64,000 bases of DNA from Rhizobium sp. AAP43 (GCF_001296045.1 NZ_LJHS01000037.1:1-64000); one strand, 5' to 3'; numbered from the stretch's first letter, positions 1-8,117 are shown. Notes: generated from the sequence alone by a model not told the origin. Numbers and translations: made by a program.

Positions 1-35
1 TGGGGGGAGAGCAAGCGCGAGGCCAGCGGCGGCGG

Positions 36-121
36 CCCCTCTCCCCCTTGTGGGAGAGGTTAGAAAATCGAGGGCTTAGCCCGAACAGGGCTAAACCTCA
101 GATTTTGTTGGTGAGGGGATC
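36..121. repeat. Rhizobial palindromic repeat, family A
   Basis: A GC-rich hairpin (CTCTCCC...GGGAGAG type) is followed by a second hairpin made by gggcttagccc and gggctaaacc and ends in gtgagggg. The same two-hairpin unit recurs in arrays at 3.45-3.76, 4.27-4.73 and 6.26-6.42 kb. It lies just beyond the 3' end of the portal gene. It is non-coding on both strands as far as I can see. Confidence 0.75.
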
Positions 122-145
122 AGCTCAGTTGCCACAACGCTCCCC

Positions 146-1315
146 TCAATACCCCACCGCCGCCCGCTTCTCCTCCTCCGTCAGAAACGCCGCTGCCCCC
201 ACCCGCGCCCAGAGCGCGTCGCGCTCGGCCACAAGCCCCGCCACCGCATCGAGGTCTGGCACCAGCGCCAAGGGCTCGCCGGTCAGGCGCCCGAGAAAGC
301 CCGAAAGGGCCGCTGCCGTCCGGGTCACCAGCGGCAGCACGGTGAGGCGATAGAAGGCGCGGTTGGCCTCCTGATAATTGGCATAGGTGTTGTCGCCGGG
401 AATACCGAGCAGCATGGGCGGCACGCCGAAGGCAAGCGCAATGTCGCGGGCCGCCCCATTCTTTGCCTCGACGAAATCCATGTCCTTCGGCGAGAGCCCC
501 ATCGCCTTCCAGTCCAGCCCGCCTTCGAGCAGTAGCGGACGGCCCGCCCGCATCGGGCCGGAATACCCCTCGTCGAGCTCCACCTTCAGCCGCCGATACT
601 GGTCGGCCGAGAGATTGCCGCCCTCCTTCGGCTGATAGACCAGCGCGCCGGAAGGCCTTGCCGAATTGTCGAGCAGCGCCTTGTTCCAGCGCCCCGCCGC
701 ATTGTGCAGATCAAGCGCCACCTGCGCTGCCGAAAGCGGCGCAAAGCCCTCGTGGTCGTCAAGCGGATGAAAGATCTTCAGGTGCAGAAGTCCGTCCGGC
801 GCGATCCGCCGCGCGGCCGTCCCCGCCCGGTAGTCATAAGCCTGCGGCCAGCCATCGGCACTCACCACCACGCTCACCCGGTCGGGCCTCAGAAGATGCA
901 GCTCGGCGCTGCGCTTGCCCGGCGTTTCAAGTCCGATCGCCTCGACATAGGCATTGCCGGAGAGCATCAGATGCCCATAAAGCGCCTCGAGAAAATCCGC
1001 CCCGGTCATGGCCGCATTCGGTCTGGCCAGCAAAGCCAGCGCCGGATGTTCCGGCTGCTCGACGTCCCCGCGATAGGCGAGAAACACCATGCTGGCGGCC
1101 GCCTCCGACACCAGCCGCACACAGCGATGCGCCACCGGGTTCTTCATGAACCCTTCGCGGGCAAGCGCCGCATAAGATCGCCCCGTCCACCGCGCCTCGC
1201 CTTCGCCCGCAATCAGCGCAAGCGGCGTGCCGGCCATCGGCGCATAGGCCTTGCCTTCGGGCATGGGGGTTCGATCCGGGGCGGAGGCCCAGGGCAGACG
1301 GAAGGGGAATTTCAT
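146..1315 (-). CDS. Phage/GTA portal protein (HK97 family)
   Basis: 389-residue protein with the portal signature: an N-terminal stretch around residues 55-75 (FMKNPVAHRCVRLVSEAA), a central LSGNAYVEAIG, and a C-terminal GVPPMLLGIPGDNTYANYQEANRAFYRLTVLPLV. Portals form the dodecameric ring at one capsid vertex through which the terminase pumps DNA. The length fits the GTA/HK97 portal family (about 390 residues). It is transcribed in the same direction as the terminase at 4.7-6.2 kb, but 3.4 kb of unrelated genes and repeats separate them. Capsid and protease genes would be expected beyond the left edge. Whether this is a functional GTA or a decayed prophage cannot be told from this window. 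Confidence 0.92.
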   Translation of the reverse strand: MKFPFRLPWASAPDRTPMPEGKAYAPMAGTPLALIAGEGEARWTGRSYAALAREGFMKNPVAHRCVRLVSEAAASMVFLAYRGDVEQPEHPALALLARPNAAMTGADFLEALYGHLMLSGNAYVEAIGLETPGKRSAELHLLRPDRVSVVVSADGWPQAYDYRAGTAARRIAPDGLLHLKIFHPLDDHEGFAPLSAAQVALDLHNAAGRWNKALLDNSARPSGALVYQPKEGGNLSADQYRRLKVELDEGYSGPMRAGRPLLLEGGLDWKAMGLSPKDMDFVEAKNGAARDIALAFGVPPMLLGIPGDNTYANYQEANRAFYRLTVLPLVTRTAAALSGFLGRLTGEPLALVPDLDAVAGLVAERDALWARVGAAAFLTEEEKRAAVGY

Positions 1316-1407
1316 GAGGTGTGTCCTTGGTTGTCTGACCGGATGGTCGTGAATTCGGACGATTGGCTTAAGGCCAACTCTTGTTTATCATCCCAGGGTT
1401 GCAATCT

Positions 1408-1454
1408 GGAGCATGTCCAGCCGAAGCAGCGTCGCTTCGGCGTCGGACAATGCG
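1408..1454 (-). repeat. Intergenic repeat, family E
   Basis: A short element with the stem CCGAAGC/GCTTCGG flanked by gagcatgtcc and gtcggacaatgcgg. In reverse complement it matches copies at about 46.02 and 54.30 kb (gtccgacgccgaagcg... then ...ggaaatgctc). It lies directly upstream of the small membrane-protein pair at 1.49 kb. Confidence 0.7.
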
Positions 1455-1489
1455 GCAAAATAGAAAGACAGAGGAATCGAGGAGCATCC

Positions 1490-1735
1490 ATGGAAGCGCC
1501 AAGAGACAGGCTGATGGTTCTGGTCCGCAATGAAACACAGAAACTGACAGCGAATTTCGTCAACACATGCGGAACGACCATGGTGGCCATCGGGGTCCTG
1601 ACGCCCACGATCAATGCAATCTTGAGCGATCCAAGGACGCTGAGCCCGCTGGCGGTCTTGGGCTTTTCAACATTCGGCGTTATATTGCACTTGTGGGCAC
1701 GGACATTTCTCTCTGACCTTGAGGAAGCACCATGA
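1490..1735 (+). CDS. Small two-TM membrane protein, holin-like candidate
   Basis: 81-residue protein starting at an ATG preceded by a good ribosome-binding site (GAGGAG, 5 nt away). It has a short charged N-terminus (MEAPRDRLMVLVRNE), two predicted membrane segments (about residues 24-46 and 51-73) and a charged C-terminus. Size and topology match phage holins, and a GH19 endolysin-like gene lies nearby on the other strand, but I recognise no specific family. Its stop overlaps the start of the next tiny gene (ATGA), indicating translational coupling. Function is inferred from context only. Confidence 0.6.
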   Translation: MEAPRDRLMVLVRNETQKLTANFVNTCGTTMVAIGVLTPTINAILSDPRTLSPLAVLGFSTFGVILHLWARTFLSDLEEAP

Positions 1736-1845
1736 TGGACATCACCGCCACCAGCGGTTTTTTCAACCAGGCCGGGCTTTTCCTGCTCGGCGTGTCCATC
1801 CTCGCCGGGATCTACCTCTTGCTGCGGTGGCGCGAGGGCCGGTAA
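1732..1845 (+). CDS. 37-residue single-TM protein coupled to the preceding gene
   Basis: Starts at ATG inside an ATGA overlap with the 81-residue membrane protein; GAGGAAG lies upstream. The protein begins MMDITATSGFFNQ, continues with one hydrophobic helix (AGLFLLGVSILAGIYLLL) and ends in RWREGR, giving one membrane segment and a positively charged cytoplasmic tail. A tiny single-TM partner coupled to a two-TM protein recalls holin/antiholin or pinholin pairs, or a small membrane complex. No known family was recognised. Codon use looks normal for the region. Confidence 0.55.
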   Translation: MMDITATSGFFNQAGLFLLGVSILAGIYLLLRWREGR

Positions 1846-1852
1846 CCCACCC

Positions 1853-2158
1853 TCACACCCGCGCCGTCACCGCCGTCTCCACCGCATAATCCGCCGCAAA
1901 GCGCTCCTCGCGCAGCGGCTTCACCCGGCGAATGCTCTCCTCATACAGCGGATGCGCCTTATAGGCGGCGAGTGCTGCCTCGTCTTCAAACTCGCCATAA
2001 ACGACCAGATCAATGCCCTGATCGAAACGGTCGGTCTTCACATTCGTGCCGATTTCCAGCCGCGTCGCGCTCGGGATTTCGGTCAGGATCGACAGGCCCG
2101 CCCGCACCGCCTCGAGGTTCTCGGGGCGCACGGTGAAGAAGACGATGTGGCGGATCAT
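1853..2158 (-). CDS. Dabb-domain (stress responsive A/B barrel) protein
   Basis: 101 residues with the Dabb signature: MIRHIVFFTV at the start, then LEIGTNVKTDRFDQGIDLVVYGEF and LAAYKAHPLYEESIRRVKPL. These proteins form small dimeric alpha/beta barrels; most have no assigned reaction. The start codon overlaps the stop of the upstream GH19 gene (2155-2158), so the two are probably translated from one message. Nothing in the sequence links it to phage functions. Confidence 0.85.
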   Translation of the reverse strand: MIRHIVFFTVRPENLEAVRAGLSILTEIPSATRLEIGTNVKTDRFDQGIDLVVYGEFEDEAALAAYKAHPLYEESIRRVKPLREERFAADYAVETAVTARV

Positions 2159-2967
2159 GGCGGCTCCGGAAAGTCCTGTTGCAGTGCCCGGCGCATAGCA
2201 TCCCGCGCCGTCCAGCTCAATCGCTGAAGCCGCCCCATTCCGGCAAGGGATGTTCCGGCAAGGGATGTTCCGGCAAGGGGTGCTGCGGATGGAGATGTCT
2301 CGGATGGCGCAGCGCCTTTGCCCTCCGGCCTAGACACCACCAGCGCTGCCCGGATCGCCGCATCGAAGCGTTTTGCCGTCTCGGCAATCTTGTCCGCCCG
2401 GTCGCGGCCATTGACGATCTTGCGCGCGCCCGTCCAGTCCGTCGTCACCCCGGTGAAGAAATCCGCCAGCCGGAAGCCGGTAAACAGGCCCTCGCTCATC
2501 CCGACCACCAGGATCGTCGCCGCCACATCGAGCCTCAGCGCCAGATCCGGCGCGCTCACGAGATCAAGCCCGGTCACCCGGCTCATCCGCAGGTAATTCC
2601 GCCGATGCGTCAGCTGCACCAGGCCGCGGCCATAATAGCTGAGGCCGCTCTCATCGCGCCGCCAATAGGGCGTCGACACCGTCGGCATCTCGCCGGCGCG
2701 AAAGGCGCGTTCGAGCCGCGCCACCGCCTCCGCATCGCTGCTTGCCATCGTCTCGCGCACCGCCTGCATCGTGCCGGCCGTCTCGTGATGGGCGGTCGCC
2801 AGCATATAGGCCAGCCGGCGCGGATCGGAAAAATGCGCCGCACCCGGCCGTGTTCCGCCCGCCTTGGCGATGATCGCCTCGGTACCGGCGACCTGCCCCT
2901 GATTGAGCCGGCCGCCAAACACCGGGCCGCGCACGGCGTTAAAAAACACTCGGCCATCGATCCGCAT
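2155..2967 (-). CDS. Endolysin-like GH19 (chitinase/lysozyme-fold) enzyme
   Basis: 270-residue protein similar to phage-type family 19 glycoside hydrolases that cleave peptidoglycan. The probable catalytic region is AYMLATAHHETAGTM (Glu62), followed by YYGRGLVQLTHRRNY, a hallmark of this fold, and GLFTGFRLADFF. The C-terminus is a low-complexity tail with three SLAGT-type pentapeptides encoded by a 15-bp tandem repeat (2240-2284). No signal peptide is visible, as expected for a holin-dependent endolysin. It lies between GTA-type terminase and portal genes, with a possible holin pair facing it from 1.49 kb. An agpl-type cell-wall role is likely; the exact bond is unknown. Confidence 0.8.
   Translation of the reverse strand: MRIDGRVFFNAVRGPVFGGRLNQGQVAGTEAIIAKAGGTRPGAAHFSDPRRLAYMLATAHHETAGTMQAVRETMASSDAEAVARLERAFRAGEMPTVSTPYWRRDESGLSYYGRGLVQLTHRRNYLRMSRVTGLDLVSAPDLALRLDVAATILVVGMSEGLFTGFRLADFFTGVTTDWTGARKIVNGRDRADKIAETAKRFDAAIRAALVVSRPEGKGAAPSETSPSAAPLAGTSLAGTSLAGMGRLQRLSWTARDAMRRALQQDFPEPP
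2240..2284 (-). repeat. 15-bp tandem repeat in the GH19 gene
   Basis: Three copies of ccggcaagggatgtt (the last ending gtgct) in frame, encoding the repeated pentapeptide SLAGT/SLAGM near the protein C-terminus. Copy number is likely to vary between strains without breaking the frame. Confidence 0.85.
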
Positions 2968-3177
2968 GTTGCTCTCCTCAGATTTTTAGGGGGTTCTTCG
3001 AAGGGCGGCCCGGGCCGCGCCAAAGGCTCTTGAAAAAAAGCGCACGTTTAAACCGATTGAACGAAATTCAATCGTTTAGAGCTCGTTCCGTTCATATTTA
3101 CAAAGATTTAACACTGTGGAACTTTCCGCTCACAACCACGTTTCGAGGGTCAGACTTCCAACATGAGGAGGGAAGAG

Positions 3178-3309
3178 ATGCAGACCAATTCTTCGATCAG
3201 CCCCAAGACCGCAGCCCCGGCTACCATTCCGGCCCATGTGCTGGAACGCCTCGAAAGCGAATGGCGCCAGGTCCGCCAGCCGTCATCCCCGACCGGCACG
3301 CCGAAGTAA
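3178..3309 (+). CDS. Small 43-residue protein of unknown function
   Basis: ATG preceded by GAGGAGGGAAGAG, a strong Shine-Dalgarno sequence. The product starts MQTNSSISPKTAAPATIP and contains the short amphipathic stretch AHVLERLESEWRQVRQ, then a Ser/Thr/Pro-rich tail. It is followed 40 nt later by a convincing intrinsic terminator (3349-3380), which supports a real short transcript. No family recognised. An RNA-level role for the transcript is an alternative. Confidence 0.5.
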   Translation: MQTNSSISPKTAAPATIPAHVLERLESEWRQVRQPSSPTGTPK

Positions 3310-3348
3310 TCCAGATCAAGTAACCGATCCACCGCATCGCCGTGATCA

Positions 3349-3380
3349 ACCGGCACCCCGCCAAGGGTGCCGGTTTTTTT
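3349..3380 (+). terminator. Rho-independent terminator
   Basis: A perfect 10-bp stem ACCGGCACCC / GGGTGCCGGT with a 6-nt loop is followed directly by a run of T residues. It ends the short transcript carrying the 43-residue gene. Confidence 0.85.
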
Positions 3381-3451
3381 CGTTTGTGGGGGGGGCCAAG
3401 AAATTTCCCCTCACCAACAACGGGGAGAGGAAACGATGCCGCCTGCCCCGC

Positions 3452-3764
3452 GCTCCTTCTCCCCCCTCTGTGGGGGAGAAAGCGAAATCGAAGGCTTAGG
3501 CGAGCGCAAGCCGCCTAAACTTCAGATTTCGCAAGTGAGGGGACCCGTTCCGTTGGCACCAGCATCACCAATCCCCGCACCAACAAAATCTGAGGTTTAG
3601 CCCCCTCGGGGCTAAGCCCTCGATTTTGTAACCTCTCCCACAAGGGGAGAGGAGACAATGCCGCCCGCCCCGCGCTCCCTCTCCCCCCATGTGGGGGAGA
3701 AAGCGAAATCGAAGAATTAGGCGCGCGCAAGCCGCCTAAACTTCAGATTTCGCAAGTGAGGGGA
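3452..3764. repeat. Array of three family A palindromic repeats
   Basis: Three units in alternating orientation (about 3452-3542, 3572-3652, 3679-3764). Each has a ctcccc...ggggag hairpin plus a second stem such as ggcttaggcg/cgcctaa, and ends in gcaagtgagggg or begins with cctcaccaacaaaatctgagg. The stretch carries no credible gene. Confidence 0.8.
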
Positions 3765-3805
3765 TCGGTTTCCCTGGCAGAGTTTGGGCGCGTGCTGCAG
3801 GCCTC

Positions 3806-4162
3806 TTACTCACCTGTATTCCGCAGCTCTGCCAGAATGTGCAGGCAAACCGCATCGATCCCGGTCAGCACTTCTTCATTCCAGAACCGCAGGACCCGAA
3901 ATCCTTCAGCACGGAAGATCGCGTCCCGTCTTTCGTCATATCGGCTCTCGCCATGCTGCCCGCCATCCACTTCGATGATCAGCTTCGCATCGAAACAGAC
4001 AAAATCCAGGATGTAACCTTTAAGCGGCACTTGCCGGCGGAACTTCGCGCCACCAAGCTTGCGATCTTTCAGCGCCTGCCAGAGCCGTGCCTCCGGTGCG
4101 GTTGGATCGGAACGCATGCCGCGTGCCCGGGCTCTGGCGAGCGCACTTGTAGGCTGGCGCAT
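3806..4162 (-). CDS. DUF559 (Vsr/restriction-endonuclease-fold) protein
   Basis: 118 residues, the usual size of DUF559 proteins. Diagnostic segments are ARGMRSDPTAPEARLWQALKDRKLGGAKFRRQVPLKGYILDFVCFDAKLIIEVDGGQH and FRAEGFRVLRFWNEEVL. The D-(~11)-E-V-D pattern (DFVCFDAKLIIEVDG) is the expected nuclease-like active site of the PD-(D/E)XK/Vsr superfamily. These genes occur as single, mobile, often repeat-flanked copies in many genomes; here repeat arrays flank it on both sides. Substrate unknown. Confidence 0.88.
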   Translation of the reverse strand: MRQPTSALARARARGMRSDPTAPEARLWQALKDRKLGGAKFRRQVPLKGYILDFVCFDAKLIIEVDGGQHGESRYDERRDAIFRAEGFRVLRFWNEEVLTGIDAVCLHILAELRNTGE

Positions 4163-4267
4163 GGGGAACCTCCTCAGTGGGCGAGGAACGATATCGCAGA
4201 GAGTGAAATGCTAGCTGAACCGGCGCGCCGATCAAGATCGGTCTCAGCCGTCACACCCACAGAACTC

Positions 4268-4727
4268 ATCCCCTCACCAACAAAATCTGAGGTTTAGCCC
4301 CCTCAGGCTAAGCCCTCGATTTTGTAACCTCTCCCACAAGGGGGAGAGGAGACGATGCCGCCTGCCCCGCACGCCCTCTCCCCCCTCTGTGGGGGAGAAA
4401 GCGAAATCGAAGAATTAGGCGCGCGCAAGCCACCTAAACTTCAGATTTCGCAAGTGAGGGGACCGGCTCAGTTGGCAATCCCCAACACCGATCCCCTCAC
4501 CAACAAAATCTGAGGTTTAGCCCCTCAGGGCTAAGCCCTCGATTTTGTAACCTCTCCCACAAGGGGAGAGGAGACGCTGCCGCCTGCCCCGCAAGCCCTC
4601 TCCCCCCCATGTGGGGGGAGACTTCGGAGCCTTGGCCGAAGGCCTAAGCGCGTCGCCGCGCGAAGGCAGTTGAGAGGCTTGAGGCGCGCGCAAGCCGCCT
4701 AAACTTCAGATTTCGCCAGTGAGGGGA
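4268..4727. repeat. Array of four family A palindromic repeats
   Basis: Units at about 4268-4352, 4376-4460, 4492-4575 and 4598-4727, alternating in orientation. The last is a longer subtype carrying cggagccttggccgaaggcc and gcgcgtcgccgcgcg hairpins, shared with the 6.26 kb copy. It fills the gap between the DUF559 gene and the terminase stop codon; no coding potential seen. Confidence 0.8.
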
Positions 4728-4747
4728 TCGGTTCTTGAGGCCCCCCC

Positions 4748-6214
4748 TCACACACCCCGGATGCGCGGCTCACCCCCACCCTCCAGCATCAGCGCCGTCA
4801 GCGCCCAGACCAGCGCGTCCAGGCGGTCCGGCGAGCGGCCGTTGGCGAGGCCCTCGGGGCCGAAGTCGCACATCTGGTCTTCGAGGGCTGGAAAGCGGCC
4901 AGCATGCAGAACCCGGCCCTGCTCGTAAAGCGCGGCCACCGGTTCGGCGCGCAGATATTTGCCGCGTGTCGCCCGAACCGTCGTCAGCGGCAGCCGCATG
5001 TCCACGCTTTCCAGCATGGCGCGCACCATGTCGCCGCCCTGGTTGATTTCGGCCACCACCCGGTCGGCCTCGAAGCGGCGAAAGGTCGAAACCACGGCGC
5101 GGGCCCAGGCGGCCGCACTCGGCGCCTCGAGCGAACAATCCGCCAGCACCACTGCCTGGCCGTTTGCCTTCAACCCGGCGACCACGATGCCGCAACAGGC
5201 CTTTGCCCCGCCCGCCGGCGGATCGACGGCAACCACGATGCGGGTGAGCGGTTCGGCCAGCTTCACCACGATTTCGTCGAGCCGGGCGCGCTTCCACAGC
5301 CCGTCCGGCCGGTCCTCGATCAGCTCGCCATCCAGTTCCTGCCGCCCCAGCCGGGTGCCGCCATAGCGCTGCATCAGCGCGGCGAGAAACCCCGGCGCCA
5401 GATGCGGGGCATTGGCCGATGTCGCCATCCGCGTCAGCCGGGTCGCCTCATCCGCGATCAGCCGTTTCAACAGCGGCATTGGCCGCGGCGTCGTCGTCAC
5501 CACCTGGCGCGGACGCGTGCCTAGGCGAAGCGCAAACTGCAGCATGTCAAAGGTCTCGTCGGCATGTTTCCATTTGGCCAGCTCATCGCACCAGGCGAGA
5601 TGAAATTGCGGCCCGCGCAGGCTTTCGGGGTCTTCCGAGGAAAAGATCTGTGCAATCGCGCCATTCGGCCAGACCAGCCTGCGCCTCGAAATCTCCACCT
5701 CCGGCCGCAGGCGCCTTGCAATCCGCGAAAGCCCCGAGGCCCCGTCGATCATCACCTCGCGGGCATCGCCCAGCGTTTCCGCCACAAGCGCAATGCGCAG
5801 ATCGGTCTTTGCCCCCGCCGCCATCACCTGGGCCTGCACCCATTCGGCCCCGGCCCGCGTCTTGCCCGATCCGCGCCCGCCCATGATCATCCAGGTCTGC
5901 CAGTCGCCCGGAGGCGGCAATTGCTCCGCCCGCGCCAAGAGCTGCCAATCGCGGGCGAGAAAGGCGAGCTCTTGGCGCGTGAGATCTGAAAGATCGACCA
6001 GTCCCGACGGCGAGACCCCTGTCACCGCAATGCCCGCAATGCCCGCCAGCGCCCGCGTCTCAGCGGACAGGCTGTCCGCGAGCGCGGCACCCCGCGCTGC
6101 CACCATGGTCACCCCCTGCGTGATCGCGCCCAGCCCCTCCGCTGCATCAGCCGCGATGGCGAGTGCCGTTCTCTGACGATCGCGCCCCAACCGCGCCAGA
6201 GATTTCGGCGTCAT
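4748..6214 (-). CDS. Large terminase subunit (GTA/phage DNA packaging motor)
   Basis: 488-residue terminase. The ATPase Walker A motif is GGRGSGKTRAGAEW (about residues 112-125), followed by RIALVAETLGDAREVMIDG; the C-terminal RuvC-like nuclease starts with IVVAVDPPAGG and includes VAEINQGGDMVR. The chosen ATG (6214) is preceded by GGGAG 7 nt upstream; an in-frame TTG lies two codons earlier. About 75 residues precede the usual family start (LTRQELAFLARDWQLLAR) and are Ala-rich and helical, which is unusual. It cuts and pumps DNA into the prohead through the portal encoded at 0.1-1.3 kb. Confidence 0.92.
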   Translation of the reverse strand: MTPKSLARLGRDRQRTALAIAADAAEGLGAITQGVTMVAARGAALADSLSAETRALAGIAGIAVTGVSPSGLVDLSDLTRQELAFLARDWQLLARAEQLPPPGDWQTWMIMGGRGSGKTRAGAEWVQAQVMAAGAKTDLRIALVAETLGDAREVMIDGASGLSRIARRLRPEVEISRRRLVWPNGAIAQIFSSEDPESLRGPQFHLAWCDELAKWKHADETFDMLQFALRLGTRPRQVVTTTPRPMPLLKRLIADEATRLTRMATSANAPHLAPGFLAALMQRYGGTRLGRQELDGELIEDRPDGLWKRARLDEIVVKLAEPLTRIVVAVDPPAGGAKACCGIVVAGLKANGQAVVLADCSLEAPSAAAWARAVVSTFRRFEADRVVAEINQGGDMVRAMLESVDMRLPLTTVRATRGKYLRAEPVAALYEQGRVLHAGRFPALEDQMCDFGPEGLANGRSPDRLDALVWALTALMLEGGGEPRIRGV

Positions 6215-6254
6215 CGGCAATCTCCCTGGTGCATGTGGTAATAAGCCCGCGGTC

Positions 6255-6422
6255 CCTCTCCCCCCTTGTGGGGGAGAGTTCGGAGCCTTGGCCGAAGGCC
6301 AGAAATCGATCCAGTGAATCGATTTCAGCCAACGAAGGCCTGAGCGCGTCGCCGCGCGAAGGCAGTTGAGAGGCTTGAGGCGCGCGCAAGCCGCCTAAAC
6401 TTCAGATTTCGCAAGTGAGGGG
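6255..6422. repeat. Long family A palindromic repeat
   Basis: The fullest copy in the window. It contains the ctcccc/ggggag hairpin, ttggccgaaggcc, the stem aaatcgat...atcgattt, gcgcgtcgccgcgcg and the terminal aggcgcgcgcaagccgcct stem, ending in gcaagtgagggg. It lies between the terminase and the upstream gene. Confidence 0.8.
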
Positions 6423-6466
6423 ATCCGTTCCGTTGGCAATTCCCATCACCAATCCCCCCGCCCCCC

Positions 6467-6913
6467 TCAAGGCGGCCCCCGCCCCTCAGCAATCGCAACC
6501 GCAGCCGCAACACGCGCCGCAATCAGCGCCTGCACCTCGGCTCGCAAAATCTCCGGGTCACGCCCCTCCAGCTGCCGCTCCTCGGCCTCGGCCCGGTCGC
6601 GGGCTAGCTGGCGCATCAACGCATCGATCTTCTCCAGCGTGCGGACAATCAGCGCAATCGCATCGGTCGCCGCCTTGATATCGGCACGCGCCAGCTTCGC
6701 CGCCGCCTCGTCCGCCCCTTGCAAAAGCGTCTCGGCACTCTCGCGAAGCCGGCGAAACAGGTCGAACTGGGCCCGCATCTCGGTGGTGAAGGCGGACAAA
6801 AGGTCCTCGAAATCTGGCTCGGCATGACCTGACGCTGCCTTCCGTTCCGGTGCCATCCATTGCAAGTCAACATTGGTTGCGCCATCAGCCATGGCGATCA
6901 GGTCGTCGGTCAT
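6467..6913 (-). CDS. Coiled-coil protein upstream of terminase, possible small terminase subunit
   Basis: 148 residues from an ATG with AAGGAG 8 nt upstream; an upstream in-frame extension lacks such a site. The protein is almost entirely helical and charged (residues 40-140), for example LFRRLRESAETLLQGADEAAAKLARADIKAATDAIALIVRTLEKIDALMRQLARDRAEAEERQL. Position directly before the large terminase and helical composition fit a TerS-like or GTA g1-like protein, but I see no recognisable DNA-binding motif. The assignment rests on position. Confidence 0.6.
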   Translation of the reverse strand: MTDDLIAMADGATNVDLQWMAPERKAASGHAEPDFEDLLSAFTTEMRAQFDLFRRLRESAETLLQGADEAAAKLARADIKAATDAIALIVRTLEKIDALMRQLARDRAEAEERQLEGRDPEILRAEVQALIAARVAAAVAIAEGRGPP

Positions 6914-7019
6914 GCATTGAACTCCTTCGCACACGCCAATAGAAGAGATGCCGCAAGACACAGCGCTTGCGACACCGATATGCCGTTCCAGTGTGTGCAA
7001 GAGCGGATCGAATGCCGAT

Positions 7020-7478
7020 CTACGACTTGGACCTGCGTCCAAATCGCTGGTCCTTCTTGGCATCAACGCCCGGCCTGAACAGATGACTTCCCTCGAAAGA
7101 AGACAAGGGGGCTCGCCGAGGCTTCAGACGGCTGAAAATGCAAGCGAACAACGATACCAGCAGCAGGAATCCGCTCAGCGGGACAAAGAAAAACATCCCG
7201 AGCAAAACCGCGATGTACGACATCGCCAGCTCAGTCTCGCTGAAAGCGCCTTGTCCCGCCCCCTGACCCGGCGAAGCCGTGTTCAGGAGCATGGGCAGCA
7301 TCAACACGAGGAACAGAGCTGTCACGATGGTGGACACCAAAAGCATCCATCGTTGCGATTTCACGCTTGTGGTTCGGCTCATCACGAAACCAAAACCGGC
7401 ACATACCATCAGGATGATAGCGGCAGCTGAGACAGGCGAATACTTGGCAAGCGCGTAGAGGATGAAGAGAATTTCCAT
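7020..7478 (-). CDS. Four-TM membrane protein of unknown function
   Basis: 152 residues starting MEILFILYALAKYSPVSAAAIILMV. Hydrophobic helices lie at about residues 13-30, 43-62, 85-108 and 112-128, followed by a basic cytoplasmic tail (RLKPRRAPLSSFEGSHLFRPGVDAKKDQRFGRRSKS). Its 3' end is 107 nt upstream of the start of the putative small terminase gene. The ATG was preferred over an upstream in-frame start because it begins with the first membrane helix. No family recognised. Confidence 0.55.
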   Translation of the reverse strand: MEILFILYALAKYSPVSAAAIILMVCAGFGFVMSRTTSVKSQRWMLLVSTIVTALFLVLMLPMLLNTASPGQGAGQGAFSETELAMSYIAVLLGMFFFVPLSGFLLLVSLFACIFSRLKPRRAPLSSFEGSHLFRPGVDAKKDQRFGRRSKS

Positions 7479-7639
7479 ACAATATGGTCCTGCACGACAC
7501 GGCCACTTGGAAGCGGCAGAGGCCTCTAACCAATTCGCCGCCAGCCTGACCGCCGCAGCTTTCCGATCATGGCAGAACCCTATCAAACCACCGTCACGCC
7601 GTCAAGGATTATTTTCCTATTTCTGATATCCCACTCACA

Positions 7640-7915
7640 TCACCCCTCATCCTGAGGCGCCCTCGCGCAAGCGAGGGCCTCGAAGGACCGAGGCCCCCGA
7701 CATCGGGGACCCGCCAACCTCAGCGCCCGCAACCCAGCAAACCACCCGCCCTCGTCCTTCGAGGGTCGCTGTCGCTCCCACCTCAGGATGAGGGCTAACC
7801 GTGGTGCCCGCCGCCTGCCAATCTTGATACCGGTGTTGGCCGCCCCCTCCGCCAACGTTCCCCCTCACCCTGAGGCACCGGCACCGTCGGGCCTCGAAGG
7901 GCGAGGCTACAGTTT
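7640..7915. repeat. Family C repeat (cctcatcctgaggcg type), two units
   Basis: Contains ctcatcctgaggcg, a gcgcaagcgagggcctcgaaggaccgagg segment and the reverse-oriented ctcgtccttcgagggtcgc...cctcaggatgagggct, then a second shorter unit from about 7860. The same family recurs at 40.6-40.8 and 41.2-41.5 kb. No coding potential. Confidence 0.8.
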
Positions 7916-8117
7916 ATGTGTGCGGCTTGTCACCATCGAACTCGGCCTGCCACTTCGCATAAGCCCCACTGCTAGGATTTGGAGCCAACGAGAACTGGAC
8001 GTCCTTCATCAATTGAATAGCTTCATTCACAGAATGAGGGCGCCCAGAAACGGTAATTAATGCTGCTGCCAAGGTTGAGGATATCTGTTGCAAATGTTGC
8101 ACATTATCCGAAGTCAT
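7914..8117 (-). CDS. Small 67-residue protein of unknown function
   Basis: The ATG at 8117 follows a perfect AGGAGG 7 nt upstream, so it is preferred to the upstream in-frame ATG. The product MTSDNVQHLQQISSTLAAALITVSGRPHSVNEAIQLMKDVQFSLAP... is mostly helical with no membrane segment. The AT-rich 5' region (tatatgagagaatatcaatatcag) could hold a promoter. The stop codon lies at the edge of the family C repeat. No family recognised. Confidence 0.6.
   Translation of the reverse strand: MTSDNVQHLQQISSTLAAALITVSGRPHSVNEAIQLMKDVQFSLAPNPSSGAYAKWQAEFDGDKPHT

Noticed and set aside
48-353. Open frame across the left repeat and portal 3' end
   Set aside because: It is antisense to the portal gene and reads through a palindromic repeat; composition is low complexity.
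463-1149. Long open frame antisense to the portal
   Set aside because: GC-rich shadow frame with Pro/Arg-rich sequence and no domain; the portal frame is well supported.
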